A stretch of DNA of 15,410 nt from positions 1 to 15,410 of the forward strand of contig NZ_CASEGO010000070.1 in the NCBI RefSeq assembly GCF_949287625.1, written 5' to 3'. Under the pieces are notes generated by a model. That model ran no database searches, had not been told where the DNA came from, and saw only the letters and a list, made by a program, of their open reading frames with translations. Positions within the stretch are counted from its first letter, which is position 1. Every line of letters starts with the position of its first letter. This stretch comes from an uncultured Brachyspira sp. Its GTDB lineage: Bacteria > Spirochaetota > Brachyspiria > Brachyspirales > Brachyspiraceae. Below are positions 1 to 7,332 of the stretch, piece by piece. A program made the position numbers and the translations under genes.

Positions 1-35
1 AATTTTATTTCTTCGTCTGTTAAATTAAAATCCAT
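1..35 (-). CDS. 5' end of an unidentified leftward gene (partial)
   Basis: Reading leftward from an ATG at 35-33, the frame is open to the window edge and begins MDFNLTDEEIK. There is no Shine-Dalgarno sequence. A -10 box (TATAAT, with upstream TGG) ends only 6 nt before the ATG, so the transcript would be nearly leaderless. The first residues resemble the usual start of acyl-CoA dehydrogenases (MDFNLTEEQ...), but eleven residues cannot establish a family. That it is a real gene is inferred from the promoter, the start and the open frame. Confidence 0.45.
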   Translation of the reverse strand, partial: MDFNLTDEEIK

Positions 36-41
36 ATTTTG

Positions 42-69
42 ATTATACCATAAATTAAAAAATTGACAA
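42..69 (-). promoter_or_regulatory. Leftward promoter with very short leader for the gene at 1-35
   Basis: On the minus strand TTGTCA (69-64) is followed after 16 nt by TATAAT (47-42), with TG one base upstream of the -10 (extended -10 type). The expected transcription start falls on or next to the ATG at 35. The -35 box lies inside the edge of repeat copy A. A second leftward promoter in the repeat (114-86) could also serve this gene. Confidence 0.45.
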
Positions 70-114
70 ACTTAAAAATTTTCAGTATATACCTAAACAA
101 ATATAATTTGTCAA
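63..114. promoter_or_regulatory. Symmetric bidirectional promoter-like block, repeat A
   Basis: TTGACA (63-68), 17 nt, TATATA (86-91), 17 nt, TGTCAA (109-114). TATATA is its own reverse complement, so both strands show a -35 box, the optimal 17-nt spacer and the same -10 box. The flanks form an 8-bp inverted repeat TTGACAAA/TTTGTCAA. Read leftward it points at the gene starting at 35; read rightward it would transcribe the repeat. Promoter activity is inferred. Confidence 0.5.
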
Positions 115-298
115 AAAATAAATTTTTAAATTTTAGTATTTGTGGGGACTAGCCCCCACACCCCCAGTTCTTTTGTTGGCACAAAGAACCAAAAAGACTG
201 CATTTTTAGCCTAAATTTAGGTATTACAATACATTTAATACGTATTTTAAAAATATAAAGTTATAGCAATTGCGTTTTTTGCAACTTTTTTGCCGCAC

Positions 299-342
299 AC
301 ACCATACTTAACAGTACTTCCTTCGATCGCAGGCGGACTTCG
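299..342 (-). repeat. 44-bp GC-rich module, inverted relative to 12234-12277
   Basis: The reverse complement of this stretch matches 12234-12277 in repeat D at 39 of 44 positions. Both copies sit in the right-hand part of the same host repeat, but in opposite orientation. It is far richer in G and C than the surrounding DNA. Confidence 0.75.
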
Positions 343-442
343 TCAAAGTTCTGCCAAAGGCACGCAGAGTGCGGCATGACTGTGAAGCTTGGCAAATATT
401 TAAAATTAAAAAATTATTTTTTGACAAACTATATATTAAGCT

Positions 443-1519
443 TTATTTTGAATATTCATCAAAAAGTTTAATTATATCTTCTCTATTCTTTTTTGCAGCA
501 AGTCTGTATGCTGTATTTCCATAGCTATTTCTGTCTTTAGGATTAGCTCCAGCTTTTAAAAGTTCTTCTATTATATTAATAGGTGTTCCTATAGTTCTGT
601 ATATTTTCCTATTTAAGCTAGGTTCTTCTACAGGAGATTCATATTCATACATTACAGCACGTATTAATACAGTATTTCCGTTTCTGTCGCGGGCATTAAC
701 ATCAGCACCAAGCTCTATAACTTTCTTAATCAAATCAAAATCTAATTGTCTTTTTTCTATTAAGTACATAAGCAAAGTTTTACCGTTTCCCATATTAAAA
801 GAGTTTACATCAGCACCAAAATTTATATATTCGTTAAAAATTTCTTTAGAATAACTGCTGTCAAAATTCGTAGAGACCATTACAGCATTATATATAATAG
901 CTTCATTTAAGTTTGTAGCACCCGCATTTACCAATTCTCTTATTATATCAATATTTGATGCAGCAGTTAATGGAGATTTCTTCTCAGCACCTTCATAATT
1001 TCTATACGCATCTATATAAGCTCTTGTATTAACATTAGCACCTCTCTCTATTAAATATTTAACTACTTCTAAATTATCACCTTCGCAGGCAGAAACTAAA
1101 GCAGGGTTAATGTCTTTAGCACCGAGTTTAATAAGCTCTTCTACTATATCTAATTTTCCGCCAAGTGCCGCATATGATAATGCAATATTATAATTGCTAG
1201 CACCAGCATTCATCATTTGTTTTGCAATATCCCAATAACCTTCCGCACAGGCTACATAAAAAGAAAAATCAAAATCTTTAGCTCCGAAATCGAGAAGTTC
1301 ATTAACTATATCCATATTACCAAGCTGTGCTGCATACATTAAAGGACTCATTCCATATTTTATATTGTATAAATCTAAATTTTCTCCGTCTCTTAATAAA
1401 ATTTTTATTCTTTCTATGTCATTATCTCTTATAGAGTCCATAAGCTCATCATTTTGAGCAGAGAATAAAGATAAATTAAAAAATATTATCAAAAACAAAA
1501 AAATAATTATATTTTTCAT
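443..1519 (-). CDS. Exported ankyrin-repeat protein
   Basis: The product is about 358 residues from the chosen ATG at 1519. It starts with a signal peptide (MKNIIIFLFLIIFFNLSLFSA, likely cleavage before QND), followed by about eight ankyrin units. Typical pieces are GMSPLMYAAQLGNMDIVNEL, GANVNTRAYIDA, GKTLLMYLIEKR and GNTVLIRAVM, with the recurring loop pattern 'GA...N'. Ankyrin units form a stacked helical scaffold for protein binding; the signal peptide places this one in the periplasm or outside. The frame stays open upstream to 1615, but the 32 extra residues would precede the signal peptide. A GGA lies 7 nt before the chosen ATG, next to an alternative ATG at 1522. Its neighbour across the 210-base divergent gap is the small HEXXH protein. 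The binding partner is unknown. Family is secure, role is not. Confidence 0.85.
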   Translation of the reverse strand: MKNIIIFLFLIIFFNLSLFSAQNDELMDSIRDNDIERIKILLRDGENLDLYNIKYGMSPLMYAAQLGNMDIVNELLDFGAKDFDFSFYVACAEGYWDIAKQMMNAGASNYNIALSYAALGGKLDIVEELIKLGAKDINPALVSACEGDNLEVVKYLIERGANVNTRAYIDAYRNYEGAEKKSPLTAASNIDIIRELVNAGATNLNEAIIYNAVMVSTNFDSSYSKEIFNEYINFGADVNSFNMGNGKTLLMYLIEKRQLDFDLIKKVIELGADVNARDRNGNTVLIRAVMYEYESPVEEPSLNRKIYRTIGTPINIIEELLKAGANPKDRNSYGNTAYRLAAKKNREDIIKLFDEYSK

Positions 1520-1655
1520 CATAAAATCCAAGCTGTAAAATACCGTTTCAATTATCGGAAACAAAAAAACTATTCTTACTAAATAAAAATTTACTAAAAA
1601 ACAAATAAAAATCAATAATTAGTAAACATAATACGTTAATAATTTTAAAGCCGTA

Positions 1656-1683
1656 TTGATATTTATTATTATAAGTTTATAAT
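1656..1683 (+). promoter_or_regulatory. Sigma70-type promoter for the 1730 gene
   Basis: TTGATA (1656-1661), 16-nt spacer, TATAAT (1678-1683). The start of transcription would be near 1690. A good ribosome binding site AAGAGG (1715-1720) lies 9 nt before the ATG at 1730. Confidence 0.45.
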
Positions 1684-1729
1684 TATTCACATAGGGGTAG
1701 AATTAATAATATTTAAGAGGTATAAAATT

Positions 1730-2155
1730 ATGGAAATAAGTATACGTAATAATGCTCCTTATATAAGAAACAATAATAATATAAGAAATAACAGCAATAA
1801 TATAGCTAATATTATTCAAGAAGCAAGAGAGAAAACTCCGATTAGTGAAGTAGGCGTATGCAAAACTTGTGCCTCAAGAACATATCAGGACGGTTCTAAT
1901 GATATAGGAGTATCTTTCAAAACGCCAACAAGAATAGATCCTTCAAGTGCTCCTTCCCTTGTAGCTTCACATGAACAGGAACATGTTGCCAATAATCAAA
2001 GATCAGCTGAAAAAAGCGGCGGAGAGGTTATTTTTCAGAATGTAACATTAACTACTAATATATGCCCGGAATGTAAAAGAGTTTATATATCAGGAGGCGT
2101 TACCAAATCTGCTATAGCAAGAAGCAAAGGCAATAATGTAGATACATATGCTTAA
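1730..2155 (+). CDS. Small putative metalloprotein with HEXXH motif and two CxxC pairs
   Basis: The 141-residue protein has an Asn-rich, low-complexity start in which IRNN recurs. A CKTC pair follows (C44, C47) with the stretch YQDGSNDIGVSFKTP. The helix motif HEQEH (H81, E82, H85) fits the zincin-metallopeptidase consensus HEXXH. A second pair CPEC (C112, C115) precedes RVYISGG. There is no signal peptide or membrane segment, so it is probably cytoplasmic. The layout (CxTC, DGS.D.GVSF.TPT, HExEHV, CPEC..vYvSGG) matches from memory a conserved small family in Clostridia and relatives with no known function, and may relate to the SprA-like putative metalloproteases. The cysteines could form a zinc ribbon. 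Protease activity is inferred only from HEXXH; a third zinc ligand is not obvious. Strong AAGAGG site and its own promoter; no downstream partner gene. Confidence 0.75.
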   Translation: MEISIRNNAPYIRNNNNIRNNSNNIANIIQEAREKTPISEVGVCKTCASRTYQDGSNDIGVSFKTPTRIDPSSAPSLVASHEQEHVANNQRSAEKSGGEVIFQNVTLTTNICPECKRVYISGGVTKSAIARSKGNNVDTYA

Positions 2156-2258
2156 AAATATTTAAAAAGTTCTATTTTTTATAATACTTCAAACTATATG
2201 ATGATTATTATTTTTGCAATTAATATATAATTTTATTATAAAATTTTGAGGTGATGAA

Positions 2259-2327
2259 ATGAATAAAAAATTTATTATTACATTAATAATTTGTGCAGCT
2301 GTATGCTTATCTATAGGTGCTTTATGA
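2259..2327 (+). pseudogene. 22-codon ORF: signal peptide left over from, or encoding, a tiny exported peptide
   Basis: The near-ideal ribosome binding site GAGGTGATG sits just upstream of ATG at 2259. The peptide begins MNKKFIITLIICAAVCL and ends SIGAL before TGA at 2325. It has a basic start, a hydrophobic core and a possible signal-peptide end. After the stop the same frame runs on for 11 codons (CIRAKAYNFV, then TAG). Such a strong translation start on a bare signal peptide suggests either the 5' remnant of a deleted exported-protein or lipoprotein gene, or a genuine small membrane peptide. Repeat copy B begins about 100 bases further on, so repeat-mediated deletion is a plausible cause. 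Confidence 0.4.
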
Positions 2328-2425
2328 TGTATTAGAGCAAAAGCATATAACTTTGTATAGTATAATTTAAATAGATCATGTCTAAATCTTCATAATATAG
2401 TATTTCCTATACTTGGTGTATTATT

Positions 2426-2454
2426 TATATACCTAAGTAACTATAATTTGTCAA
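2426..2454 (-). promoter_or_regulatory. Leftward promoter-like block of repeat B
   Basis: On the minus strand TTGACA (2454-2449), 17 nt, TATATA (2431-2426): same spacing and boxes as in copy A. No leftward gene follows within the next 900 bases, so a transcript here would be antisense or non-coding. The rightward -35 partner is missing in this copy. Confidence 0.4.
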
Positions 2455-2744
2455 AAACAAATTTTTTAAATTAAAAATATTTACACGGTTTCACAGTCAT
2501 ACCAGACTCCACTTATTTTGTGACACTGTCCGCCTAGATATGCGTGCCACAACTAAGTACGCCTCGCTCTGCGTGCCGTAGGCAGGTGTGCCACAAAGAA
2601 GCAAAAAGGCTACATTTTACTTAGTACGATTTAATAATAATTTTAATACTTGCACTTTCGCCACAGGCGTACAGCGTATGGTTCTTTTTGCGGCGGGAAA
2701 AAGAACAATAAAAAATTGACAAACTTAAAAAATATATTTTTTAG
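2426..2744 (+). repeat. Dispersed intergenic repeat, copy B
   Basis: The left end (2426-2460) matches the TATATACCTAA...AATTTGTCAAAAA block of copies A, C and D. The interior differs: a GC-rich stretch (about 2485-2600) contains CGCTCTGCGTGCC (2565-2577) and the hairpin TGCC-GTA-GGCA (2574-2584). A hairpin GTTCTTTTT/AAAAAGAAC lies near 2681-2706. The right end carries AATTGACAAACTTAAAAA (from 2714), which is otherwise found at the left end of A and D. Copy B is therefore a rearranged mosaic. The rest of the 2156-3033 interval holds the small ORF at 2259 and the promoter at 2946. Confidence 0.7.
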
Positions 2745-2945
2745 TTATTTTTTGGGCTAGTTTCATAAAATAATAAAAACATAAAAACTAATTTTTGATA
2801 ACTGTATTTTTAAATTTATATTATTAAAATAGTTATAGATAAAATATTATTCAATATAAATTTAATTTAAAATGAAATTATATTGAAAACAAGATAAATT
2901 TAAATAGCAATTATATTTCAGCTGTTTTTAGAATTTAAAACTTTT

Positions 2946-2975
2946 TTTACATTTTATCGTCTAATATGATATAAT
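2946..2975 (+). promoter_or_regulatory. Promoter for the RND transporter
   Basis: TTTACA (2946-2951), 18-nt spacer, TATAAT (2970-2975), giving a leader of about 50 nt before the ATG at 3034. No clear Shine-Dalgarno sequence precedes the start, only an A-rich run with AAGAAA. Confidence 0.5.
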
Positions 2976-3033
2976 AACTAAATGTATATTATATTATTAA
3001 AAAGATAAAAAATAAAAATTAAGAAATTTATTT

Positions 3034-6000
3034 ATGAAAAATTTGATAGAAATAGTTGTAAAAAGACCCGTAACCATACTTATGGTAATAGTTTCAATAC
3101 TTATATTAGGGCTTATTAGTTTATCTAGGCTTTCTATAGATTTTATGCCGAACATGCAGATCCCTTATATAAGCATATATACAAGCTATAGAAATTCAGG
3201 TCCTGAAGAAATAGAAAAATCTGTTACAAAATTAGTTGAAGGTGCTGCTGCAACTGTAAATAATATAAAAAATATAACTTCTACTTCAAGAGAAAATTCT
3301 TCAAATGTACTTGTAGAGTTTAATTGGGGTACTGATTTAACTGAGGCAACAGAAGATATAAGAGAGGCTTTAGAGCAGGTTACAGATTTACTTCCAGACA
3401 ATGCGGATAAACCAGTGATAAGAAAATTTGATATGGATGATACATCATTAATGGAAGTTGCTGTTTACGGTATTGATGACCAGTCTACATTGTATAATAT
3501 AGCAGATAATCAGATAGCTCCGCAGATAAAACAGGCTAAAGGTGTGGCACAGGCTGAAGTTATGGGAGGATTAAAAAGCCAAATAAAGATTGATGTTAAT
3601 CTAAACAGATTAAAAGCATATAATATCAATATTAATGAAATAGCTTCAGCATTATCAAGAGATAATAATAATCTTGTAGGCGGTCAGGCGGATCAGGGAT
3701 TTTATAAATATACTATAAGAACTATGGGTGAAATAACTAGTATTGATGATATAAAAAATACTACTATTACATTAATAAAAGACGGAGAAAATAGTTCTGT
3801 AATAAAGGTTCAGGATTTGGCAGAGGTGTATGAGGGGTATGATGATAATGTTAATATTATAAGAGTTAATGGAGAGAACTCTATATCAATAGCTGTAAGT
3901 AAAGAGTCTGGAGCTAATACTGTAGAAGTATCAAAAAATGTAATAAAGCAGCTTGAAGAGTATAATTTTCCAGACGGTATAAAATATCAGATAATGTTTA
4001 ATACAGCCGACAGCATTAATGAATCTATAAGCGGAGTACTTGATGCTGCTTGGCAGGGAGGACTTTTTGCGGTTATAGTGCTTATGCTTTATATGTGGAA
4101 TATAAGAACCGTATCTATAATAGCAATATCAATACCTCTTTCTATAATAGTAACTTTTACATTAATGTATTTTATGAAAATTACTTTAAATGTTATATCG
4201 CTTTCTGGTCTTGTTCTTGGAATAGGTATGATGGTAGATAATTCTATTGTTGTACTTGAGAACATATTTTATTACAGAAATAACGGATTTGGAAAATACT
4301 CTTCTGCTATAAACGGTACTTCAAAGGTGTCTCTTGCAATTTCAGCTTCCACTTTTACAACTATTGCTGTATTTCTGCCTTTTCTTTATCTTGAAGGTAT
4401 GACAAGTCAAATATTTAGAGATTTATGTATAACAGTTACAATATCGATGATAGCTTCTTTATTAGTTGCTCTCTTGATAGTTCCTATGTTTGGTGCTAGA
4501 CTTGTTACAAATAAGAGACTCAAATTATTAGGTAAATTAGAGATTCTAACCAATAAATACATACACAATAATATAAACAATATTTATAACAAAATACTTT
4601 CTTTTTCTATTAAAAGGAAATTAGTAGTACTTCTTCCCTCTATGATATTAGTATTTTCTGTTATAATATTCGGTTTAAAATTTATAGGTAAGGAAGGTTT
4701 TCCAAGAACAGATGAAGGTCAGTTTATGGTTCAGGTAACTATGCCTATAGGTACTAAATATGAGCAGACACAGTCTTTTGTTGCCCTAATGGAAAATGAT
4801 ATAAGAGAAATTATTAAAGATGATTTAACTAGAATTCAGTCAAGAATAAGAAAGGGAAGTGAGGCAAACAGTGCTAATATAAGAATACAATTAAAAGCAA
4901 AAAATGCTGGAAGAGTTGGTGATATTAATGATTATGCAGAGAGAACAAGAGAAAAACTGCAGTTATATCCAGCCAAAATAAATGTAAGATTATTAGGATC
5001 AATGTCTAGTTCTTCTGGCGGAGAGGCTATAAGAATAGAGATGCTCGGAGATGATACAGTGCAGGCTAAAGAGCTCGGAGACAGAATAGTTAGTGCTATA
5101 TCAAATATAGAAGGTGTAAGAGGAGCTATGGTTGATATTGACGAATCAAACAGAGAGCTTCAGGTTTATGTTAATAGAGATATTGCTGCTAAAATGGGAC
5201 TTAAAGTTAATGATGTGGCAAGAATAATAAATACCAGTTTTGCTGGAAGAACTGCAACTACAATTACTCCAGAGAATTCTGATTATACTGATATAGATGT
5301 TAATGTTCAGCTTGAAAATATTGATAAAGTTACCATAGAAGATGTAGAGAAGATAAGCATACCAGTTAAAGGAGTATTAATACCTTTATCTTCAATAGCT
5401 GATATAGTAAAAAGCTACGGTCCGAATAGAATAGAGAGAAAGGACAGAAAAAGATTTACCGTTGTAATAGCGAATACTTACGGAAGACCTTTGAATGAAA
5501 TAATCGATGAAGTAAAAGAAGTCATAAAAAAAGATGTATTTGTTCCAAGCGGTATATCTATAAATTACGGAGGCGATTTTGAAGATATGAATGAAGCATT
5601 TGCTCAGCTTCTGCAAACTTTAATATTGGCATTGGTATTGGTGTATGCAATAATGGCCAGTCAGTTTGAATCTTTAATAGCTCCTTTTGTAATAGCATTT
5701 GCAATTCCTTTCGGTTTTGCAGGATCTCTAATTGCACTTATAATAACAAATACAACTTTGAGTGCATACAGTGCCATAGGCTGTATAGTGCTTATAGGTA
5801 TAGTTGTCAATAACGGAATAGTTTTAATTGATTATATGAATCAGCTTATGCATGAAAACCATATTAAAGGTGATGAAGCAGCTTTGATTGCAGGGCAGAG
5901 AAGATTAAGACCTGTACTTATGACTACTTTAACTACCATACTTGGCATACTTCCTATGGCTTTAGGAATTGGAAGCGGTAATGAAATGTACAAACCTCTT

Positions 6001-6168
6001 GCTACAGCACTTCTTGGCGGGCTTAGTGTTTCTACATTGTTTACTTTAATAATAGTACCTACAATATATGCTGCTATAAGAAATAAAATACCTCTTAAAG
6101 ATTATGACCAAAAAGACAGAGACAGTGCTAATGATTTTGCTTTAAATGATGCTGTTAATAATATGTGA
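3034..6168 (+). CDS. RND-family efflux transporter (AcrB/HAE1-like inner-membrane pump)
   Basis: At 1044 residues it matches AcrB-class pumps (about 1030-1050). The first membrane helix (about 11-30, after VKRPVTILMVI) leads to LSIDFMPNMQIPYISIYTSY, the typical RND opening. Two large periplasmic loops (about 31-330 and 555-855) alternate with two bundles of helices. Helix 4 reads GIGMMVDNSIVVLEN: D402 is the proton-relay aspartate, while the second aspartate of AcrB is N403. Helix 10 reads GIVVNNGIVLID (N926, N927), without the lysine of AcrB, as seen in many pumps from outside the proteobacteria. It exports drugs or lipophilic compounds by proton antiport, usually with a membrane-fusion protein and an outer-membrane channel. 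Neither is encoded in the window, so its partners lie elsewhere. It has its own promoter. The substrate cannot be told from sequence. Confidence 0.9.
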   Translation: MKNLIEIVVKRPVTILMVIVSILILGLISLSRLSIDFMPNMQIPYISIYTSYRNSGPEEIEKSVTKLVEGAAATVNNIKNITSTSRENSSNVLVEFNWGTDLTEATEDIREALEQVTDLLPDNADKPVIRKFDMDDTSLMEVAVYGIDDQSTLYNIADNQIAPQIKQAKGVAQAEVMGGLKSQIKIDVNLNRLKAYNININEIASALSRDNNNLVGGQADQGFYKYTIRTMGEITSIDDIKNTTITLIKDGENSSVIKVQDLAEVYEGYDDNVNIIRVNGENSISIAVSKESGANTVEVSKNVIKQLEEYNFPDGIKYQIMFNTADSINESISGVLDAAWQGGLFAVIVLMLYMWNIRTVSIIAISIPLSIIVTFTLMYFMKITLNVISLSGLVLGIGMMVDNSIVVLENIFYYRNNGFGKYSSAINGTSKVSLAISASTFTTIAVFLPFLYLEGMTSQIFRDLCITVTISMIASLLVALLIVPMFGARLVTNKRLKLLGKLEILTNKYIHNNINNIYNKILSFSIKRKLVVLLPSMILVFSVIIFGLKFIGKEGFPRTDEGQFMVQVTMPIGTKYEQTQSFVALMENDIREIIKDDLTRIQSRIRKGSEANSANIRIQLKAKNAGRVGDINDYAERTREKLQLYPAKINVRLLGSMSSSSGGEAIRIEMLGDDTVQAKELGDRIVSAISNIEGVRGAMVDIDESNRELQVYVNRDIAAKMGLKVNDVARIINTSFAGRTATTITPENSDYTDIDVNVQLENIDKVTIEDVEKISIPVKGVLIPLSSIADIVKSYGPNRIERKDRKRFTVVIANTYGRPLNEIIDEVKEVIKKDVFVPSGISINYGGDFEDMNEAFAQLLQTLILALVLVYAIMASQFESLIAPFVIAFAIPFGFAGSLIALIITNTTLSAYSAIGCIVLIGIVVNNGIVLIDYMNQLMHENHIKGDEAALIAGQRRLRPVLMTTLTTILGILPMALGIGSGNEMYKPLATALLGGLSVSTLFTLIIVPTIYAAIRNKIPLKDYDQKDRDSANDFALNDAVNNM

Positions 6169-6220
6169 AATATTTAAAGTTATTTAAATAAAATTACTTA
6201 TGAACATTCTTCTATAATCA

Positions 6221-6248
6221 TTGACGAATATCATAATTATAATATAAT
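6221..6248 (+). promoter_or_regulatory. Promoter for the rhodanese lipoprotein
   Basis: TTGACG (6221-6226), 16-nt spacer, TATAAT (6243-6248); an overlapping TATAAT lies at 6238. The rhodanese gene can thus be transcribed apart from the pump gene, whose stop is at 6168. The ribosome binding site CGGGAGA ends about 9 nt before the ATG at 6294. Confidence 0.55.
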
Positions 6249-6293
6249 ATCACCAATACAAAATTATAAAATTATTTCGGGAGAAAATAAAGT

Positions 6294-7268
6294 ATGAAAA
6301 AGTTTTTATTTTTTTTAATTCTAATACTATCTCTATTAGCATCATGTTCTAAAACAGAAACTAATTCAAATACTAATCAGTCATCAGTCAATGCTTCTCC
6401 TGTTGAAAAGACAAGAGTATATGTAAATGCTGATTGGCTAAAAAGTGTTATAGACGGCAATCAGCCTCAGTCATCTAATTATGTTATTTTGGAGGCTTCT
6501 TGGGGAGATGCAAGTGCTGACTATAAAAAAGCTCATATACCAGGTGCTTTGCATATTAATACCGATTTGATAGAAGAGCCAGAGTATTGGAATGTAAGAA
6601 CACCTAAAGAAATAGAACAGGTTATGAAAGATTTCGGTATATCAAAAGATACTGCTGTTATAGTATACGGCGAGCCTTCTCCTGCAGCAAGAGTCGCTGC
6701 TACTCTTCTTTGGGCTGGTGTTGATGAAGTGCATGTATTAGACGGTAATTTGAAAGCATGGACTGATATGGGTTATGCCACTTCAAGCAGCACTGAAAAA
6801 GCTAAACCTATAGATGATGTAGGAGTTACAGTTCCAGCTCACCCAGAATATATTATATCACTTCCAGAACAAATAATAGAAAAACAGAAAGACCCTAATT
6901 TCAAACTTGTAAGTATAAGAAGCTGGGACGAGTTTACTGGAAAGGTAAGCGGATACAGCTATATAGAAAGAGTAGGGGAGCCTAAAGGAGCTGTTTGGGG
7001 AAGAGACGAGTTTGATTATGTTGATGATAATGGTAAAATCATAAGTATAGATGAAGCTCAAAAAATATGGAATGAATGGGGCGTAACTAAAGATAATGAA
7101 ATATCATTCTACTGCGGTACTGGCTGGAGAGCTGCTATACCATTTTTAATAGCTTATCAGGAAGGTTGGACTAATGTAACTTTATTTGACGGCGGCTGGT
7201 ATGTATGGCAGATGAACCCTGAACTTCCTGTTCAATTAGGAGATCCTAGAGAAAATACTAATAATTAA
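6294..7268 (+). CDS. Lipoprotein with tandem rhodanese domains (sulfurtransferase, MST/TST type)
   Basis: The 324-residue product begins with a lipoprotein signal (MKKFLFFLILILSLLASC, lipidated C18) and a Ser/Asn-rich linker. Two rhodanese domains follow. The first (about 43-165) has HIPGALHINTD and VHVLDGNLKAW; its active-site loop reads YGEPSPAAR, without cysteine, so it is structural only. The second (about 185-315) has LVSIRSWDEF, GAVWGRDEF and the active loop CGTGWRAA with catalytic C274, then LFDGGWYVW. CG(S/T)G is nearer to 3-mercaptopyruvate sulfurtransferase loops than to the CRKGV of thiosulfate sulfurtransferases; W at the next position is unusual. It should move sulfane sulfur from a donor to a thiophilic acceptor on the outer face of a membrane, so the acceptor is likely extracytoplasmic. 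It is a stand-alone gene with promoter and terminator. Substrate is inferred. Confidence 0.88.
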   Translation: MKKFLFFLILILSLLASCSKTETNSNTNQSSVNASPVEKTRVYVNADWLKSVIDGNQPQSSNYVILEASWGDASADYKKAHIPGALHINTDLIEEPEYWNVRTPKEIEQVMKDFGISKDTAVIVYGEPSPAARVAATLLWAGVDEVHVLDGNLKAWTDMGYATSSSTEKAKPIDDVGVTVPAHPEYIISLPEQIIEKQKDPNFKLVSIRSWDEFTGKVSGYSYIERVGEPKGAVWGRDEFDYVDDNGKIISIDEAQKIWNEWGVTKDNEISFYCGTGWRAAIPFLIAYQEGWTNVTLFDGGWYVWQMNPELPVQLGDPRENTNN

Positions 7269-7294
7269 TTAATTTTTTAGTATAGATTATAATT

Positions 7295-7332
7295 AAAGCG
7301 GACATTCTTTTTGTATGCCCGCTTTTTATTTT
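7295..7332 (+). terminator. Rho-independent terminator after the rhodanese gene
   Basis: AAAGCGGACAT (7295-7305) pairs with ATGCCCGCTTT (7315-7325) with one mismatch, and a T-rich tract follows (TTTTTATTTTTT). It ends at the stop codon of the convergent gene at 7333, so it may also stop leftward transcripts, though the T tract is weak in that direction. Confidence 0.8.

Larger units (their letters stand above)
63..430 (+). repeat. Dispersed intergenic repeat, copy A
   Basis: Shares long near-identical blocks with copies B (2426), C (7858), D (11958) and partly E (14457). In order it holds a symmetric promoter-like block (63-114), an AT-rich spacer, a hairpin TGTGGGG/CCCCACA (141-160), a CAGTTCTTTT block (165-174) with AAAGAAC partner sequence, a CTGCATTTTTAG block, and a GC-rich module (about 291-376). 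The module is bounded by the inverted repeat TGCCGCAC/GTGCGGCA. A further TTGACA motif lies at 421. No convincing reading frame runs through it. It fills the space between the 3' end of the ankyrin gene and the start of the gene at 35. Confidence 0.8.

Noticed and set aside
63..430. CRISPR array or leader
   Set aside because: Repeats are hundreds of bases long, far apart and variable inside; there are no short regularly spaced direct repeats.
1520..1615. N-terminal extension of the ankyrin protein
   Set aside because: The extra 32 residues would precede a good signal peptide and start without a ribosome binding site; the ATG at 1519 is preferred.
4050..4241. 63-codon frame inside the RND gene
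   Set aside because: It lies in another frame of a clear RND coding region and has an AT-driven Tyr/Asn-rich composition.
6172..6189. Terminator after the RND gene
   Set aside because: ATTTAAA-GTTA-TTTAAAT has no GC pairs and no following T tract; such palindromes are expected by chance in this AT-rich DNA.
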